64,000 bases of DNA from Pseudomonadota bacterium (GTDB taxonomy: Bacteria > Myxococcota_A > UBA9160 > SZUA-336). The notes beneath the pieces are model-generated. The model was not told where the DNA came from. It did not search any database and saw only the letters and a program-made list of their open reading frames with translations. Positions 62,001 to 64,000 of this stretch are shown in pieces (position 1 is the first letter of the stretch; each line of letters starts with the position of its first letter). The stretch is from contig QJZC01000004.1 of assembly GCA_003247575.1 (NCBI GenBank), positions 31,588 through 95,587 on the forward strand. Direction: 5' to 3'. A program made the position numbers and the translations under genes.

Positions 62001-62903
62001 TCAGTACGCGTCGAAGTCGATGGCGCGGAAGAGCGTCGTCTCGCGAACGAAGGGGCGCTGCGTCCCTTTCAGGTCCCGCACCACGAGGTGCAGTGGCGCG
62101 GGCCGCATGCGAAGCGGAAGATTTATCGCGGGGCGTGCCCGCCAGTGCCTCCGAGGGTCCAGGCCTACATAGAGATGAACGGGCAAACGGGAAAGAGGGC
62201 CCGATGCCTTGCCCATCTCGCGCTCGCCGAGCGAGATCGACTCACCCAGAGGCTCGAGCTCCGCTGGATCGAGCGAGGCGAGTTCCACTCGGATGCCGAG
62301 CTTTCCCGTATCCGCTGTCACGACCAGTCGGCCCTTGCGCTGATGCCAGCCGTAGTGCCCTCCCGGATGCTCGAGGCGCCAACGAAGACTCCGGCAGCTC
62401 CAGGTCCGCTCGAAGTCCAGCTGGGCCGGAGCGCTAGGGGGTGGTGGGCTGCCAATCGCGATACGAGCGTCCAGCGGGCCGAGGGCGGTAAAGCCGGTGC
62501 GCTTGACGAAGGCCCCGACGCTCTGCGCATTGGGCACCGCGACTGCGAAGCCGAAGCCTCGCGAGGTCGCGAGTTCGAGTCCGGCTTCGAGCAGTCGCGT
62601 GAAGAGGCCCCGCCCAGCGAGCGACGGATCCGTAGCTACATTGCCCACGATCACGCCGCGGTCGATTTCGCCCTGGATGCGAGCTCGTAGTGGAGTGAGC
62701 GCAACGTGTCCCATCACTCGCCTCTCCCGCACGCAGTTGCTGGAGAGTGTCGTGCCATCTGGGTTCTGAAGATACAACCAGCGGGTGTAGGCTTCGTTGA
62801 TATGCGATGCATGAGGAAACGAAGCCCGCAGAAGCGCGACGATCCCTGCTAGTTGGTCGGAGCGGGTCTCGCCGAGATCGAAATCTCCGAGCCGCTCAGC
62901 CAA
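62001..62903 (-). CDS. GNAT N-acetyltransferase of the exopolysaccharide type
   Basis: 300 residues. N-terminal GNAT domain with acetyl-CoA site VIVGNVATDPSLAGRGLFTRLLEAGLELATSRGFGFAVAVPNAQSVGAF near 85-130 (Q/RxxGxG-like). A second half (WSCRSLRWRLEHPGGHYGWHQRKG) is of the FemAB/GNAT two-lobed sort. Overlaps the deacetylase stop by eight bases, so both act in one pathway, probably cell-surface polysaccharide. Confidence 0.75.
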   Translation of the reverse strand: MAERLGDFDLGETRSDQLAGIVALLRASFPHASHINEAYTRWLYLQNPDGTTLSSNCVRERRVMGHVALTPLRARIQGEIDRGVIVGNVATDPSLAGRGLFTRLLEAGLELATSRGFGFAVAVPNAQSVGAFVKRTGFTALGPLDARIAIGSPPPPSAPAQLDFERTWSCRSLRWRLEHPGGHYGWHQRKGRLVVTADTGKLGIRVELASLDPAELEPLGESISLGEREMGKASGPLSRLPVHLYVGLDPRRHWRARPAINLPLRMRPAPLHLVVRDLKGTQRPFVRETTLFRAIDFDAY

Positions 62904-63801
62904 GTCGCTCTATCGCTTCCAGGCAAACGGGTGGATTGGCTTGCTTGGATAGCTTCTGCACGTATTCGTCGTAGCGAATGATTCGCCCTCCCTCCGCAAG
63001 CAGCGCTTCCAGTCGTTTGAGCACCCCCGCTCGACCGTAGTACATCAGCCAGTTGTAGAAGCGACGGCCCTCGAGTTCTGGATGCCAAAAGCGTTCCTGC
63101 TCGGTGTCGATGTCATAGGGATGGCAGTACATCACGATGGGCCGATTCGCCCGGCGCTCTCGTCGATAGACGATGCGCTGCAGCGCCAGCGGCAGCACCC
63201 GCAAGTAGACGCCGCTCGCGAAGGGGACATCGAGGAGGGGAAGGCCGGTGAGGCTGATCGGTAGCTCCCAGATCCCCGGTGCAATCCGCGCGGGCTCGCG
63301 GACGAAGCCGGCCCAGCCGAAGAGGGGGTTCCAAGCCGGCAAGACCGAGCTCGAATAGGCGATGCCGACCTCGTGCAATACCTCGAACGCCCATGGGACT
63401 GCAGGTGTCATCGAGAGGGTCGGGGCGCGAAATCCGATGAGTGTCTCCACATCGGCAGCCTGACGAATGTCGTCGATATTCCGCAGCAGATCGTCGCGAA
63501 AGCCCTCCGCGTCCATGCGGGGGATGGGGATGTGGTCGCTGCCGTGGCAAGCCAGCTCGTGTCCCTCCTGCGCGATGTCACGCACGAGCCCCGGATAGCG
63601 TCTGGCGATGTCGCCGACCAGGAAGAAGGTGCAGTGCATTTGATACCGGCGCAGAAAGTCGAGATAGATTTCGACGAGCCGCGGAACGGCGTCTCGATAC
63701 TGCATCCCTTCCGGGATCATGCTCCGCACGTCCTCGAGATCAACGCTGAATAGAAAAGGGGAGCCCTCTCGGGAATCGATCGCGCTGGCCGGACCTTTCA
63801 C
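62896..63801 (-). CDS. Polysaccharide deacetylase (DUF3473/XrtA-cluster type)
   Basis: 301 residues from GTG 63801. NodB fold: SVDLEDV (first aspartate) near 19, FFLVGDIARRYPGLVRDIAQEGHELACHGSDHIPI with the HxxxH metal site near 90, GFRAPTLSM near 123, and the C-terminal MYCHPYDIDTEQERF-region typical of the DUF3473 branch. These are commonly found in exopolysaccharide and PEP-CTERM/exosortase loci. Removes N-acetyl groups from polysaccharide. Confidence 0.9.
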   Translation of the reverse strand: MKGPASAIDSREGSPFLFSVDLEDVRSMIPEGMQYRDAVPRLVEIYLDFLRRYQMHCTFFLVGDIARRYPGLVRDIAQEGHELACHGSDHIPIPRMDAEGFRDDLLRNIDDIRQAADVETLIGFRAPTLSMTPAVPWAFEVLHEVGIAYSSSVLPAWNPLFGWAGFVREPARIAPGIWELPISLTGLPLLDVPFASGVYLRVLPLALQRIVYRRERRANRPIVMYCHPYDIDTEQERFWHPELEGRRFYNWLMYYGRAGVLKRLEALLAEGGRIIRYDEYVQKLSKQANPPVCLEAIERLG

Positions 63802-64000
63802 GATGCCTTCTCTCCAGGCCGTGCAACCGACCGTGCTTCCTCAGGAGCGGATGGCTCTGGGGCGGCTAGCGAGCAGCGTCTGATACAGGGAGCACTTCGC
63901 GCCGCGGCTGCATCTCGCCTCGCTGCGTTCTGCTTGCTCGACACATCCAATGATTCGCCTGCGTCGCATGCCTTGCGAGCGGCGCGCGGTTGCAATCGGA
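63798..64000 (-). CDS. C-terminal part of an upstream gene, cut by the window edge (tentative)
   Basis: The frame is open to the right edge and its stop overlaps the deacetylase GTG start by four bases (GTGA), the same coupling seen elsewhere here. Only 67 residues are visible, Arg/Ala/Ser-rich, without recognisable motif. It may be a chance frame. Confidence 0.35.
   Translation of the reverse strand, partial: RLQPRAARKACDAGESLDVSSKQNAARRDAAAARSAPCIRRCSLAAPEPSAPEEARSVARPGEKAS

Noticed and set aside
63861..63969. Short minus-strand ATG frame (about 36-42 residues) at the right edge
   Set aside because: No ribosome site or similarity that I recognise; the overlapping frame coupled to the deacetylase start is a slightly better candidate.

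Overview
The window is about 64 kb of high-GC, gene-dense bacterial chromosome with no rRNA, recognisable tRNA, CRISPR array or intact insertion sequence. Genes sit in tight runs whose stops and starts often overlap by four bases (ATGA, GTGA, TTGA), and GTG and TTG starts are common. The gene set is Gram-negative: a TonB/ExbBD complex, ADP-heptose synthesis, AsmA-type envelope protein, outer-membrane barrel, and sigma-54 two-component system. Small conserved proteins of the sort found in deltaproteobacterial lineages suggest a Myxococcota- or Desulfobacterota-like organism. That placement is inference, not proof.

Region 1 (1-13.7 kb). The window opens inside an indolepyruvate:ferredoxin oxidoreductase gene. 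A minus-strand TonB2-type energy-transduction operon follows (DUF3450, TtpC-like, ExbB, ExbD, TonB, TPR) with a strong terminator. Then come cysE, a RecB-like nuclease, gloB, an AGE-family isomerase, and an iron block (fur, bfd, predicted Fur box).

Region 2 (13.7-25.1 kb). An AsmA-like gene overlaps a stand-alone heptose-phosphate nucleotidyltransferase. A full Bat/MoxR operon follows (MoxR, DUF58, BatD-like, BatA, BatB-BatC fusion, BatD), then an FHA protein with a cyclase-like domain.

Region 3 (25-44.3 kb). Mostly housekeeping: nudix hydrolase, CGNR regulator, trmL-mobA-moeA, a dus-ntrB-ntrC-thiE run, a nucleoside transporter, rnhA, alkB, hsp20, a predicted protein-deglycation pair (LMW phosphatase plus fructosamine-kinase family), cbpM-cbpA and a TVP38 membrane protein.

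Region 4 (44.4-64 kb). This is the accessory part. It holds a kinase-HAD fusion, a large multicopper oxidase lipoprotein, a phospholipase-C-like phosphoesterase, a CobQ-like protein with an altered P-loop, and a thymidylate-kinase-like protein. The centrepiece is a minus-strand operon: a SPASM radical SAM enzyme with a possible N-terminal recognition domain, a B12-binding radical SAM enzyme, a 372-residue protein made of about nine LAS repeats, and a PF14907-type nucleotidyltransferase. About 2.2 kb upstream of that operon's first gene lies a 64-residue peptide with a double-glycine leader and three IVPxFGG core repeats. Together these look like a peptide-modification (RiPP-type) locus and are the best candidate for an undescribed system. 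The window ends with an esterase lipoprotein, an orphan antitoxin beside a broken toxin gene, a GNAT acetyltransferase and a polysaccharide deacetylase of the exopolysaccharide type.
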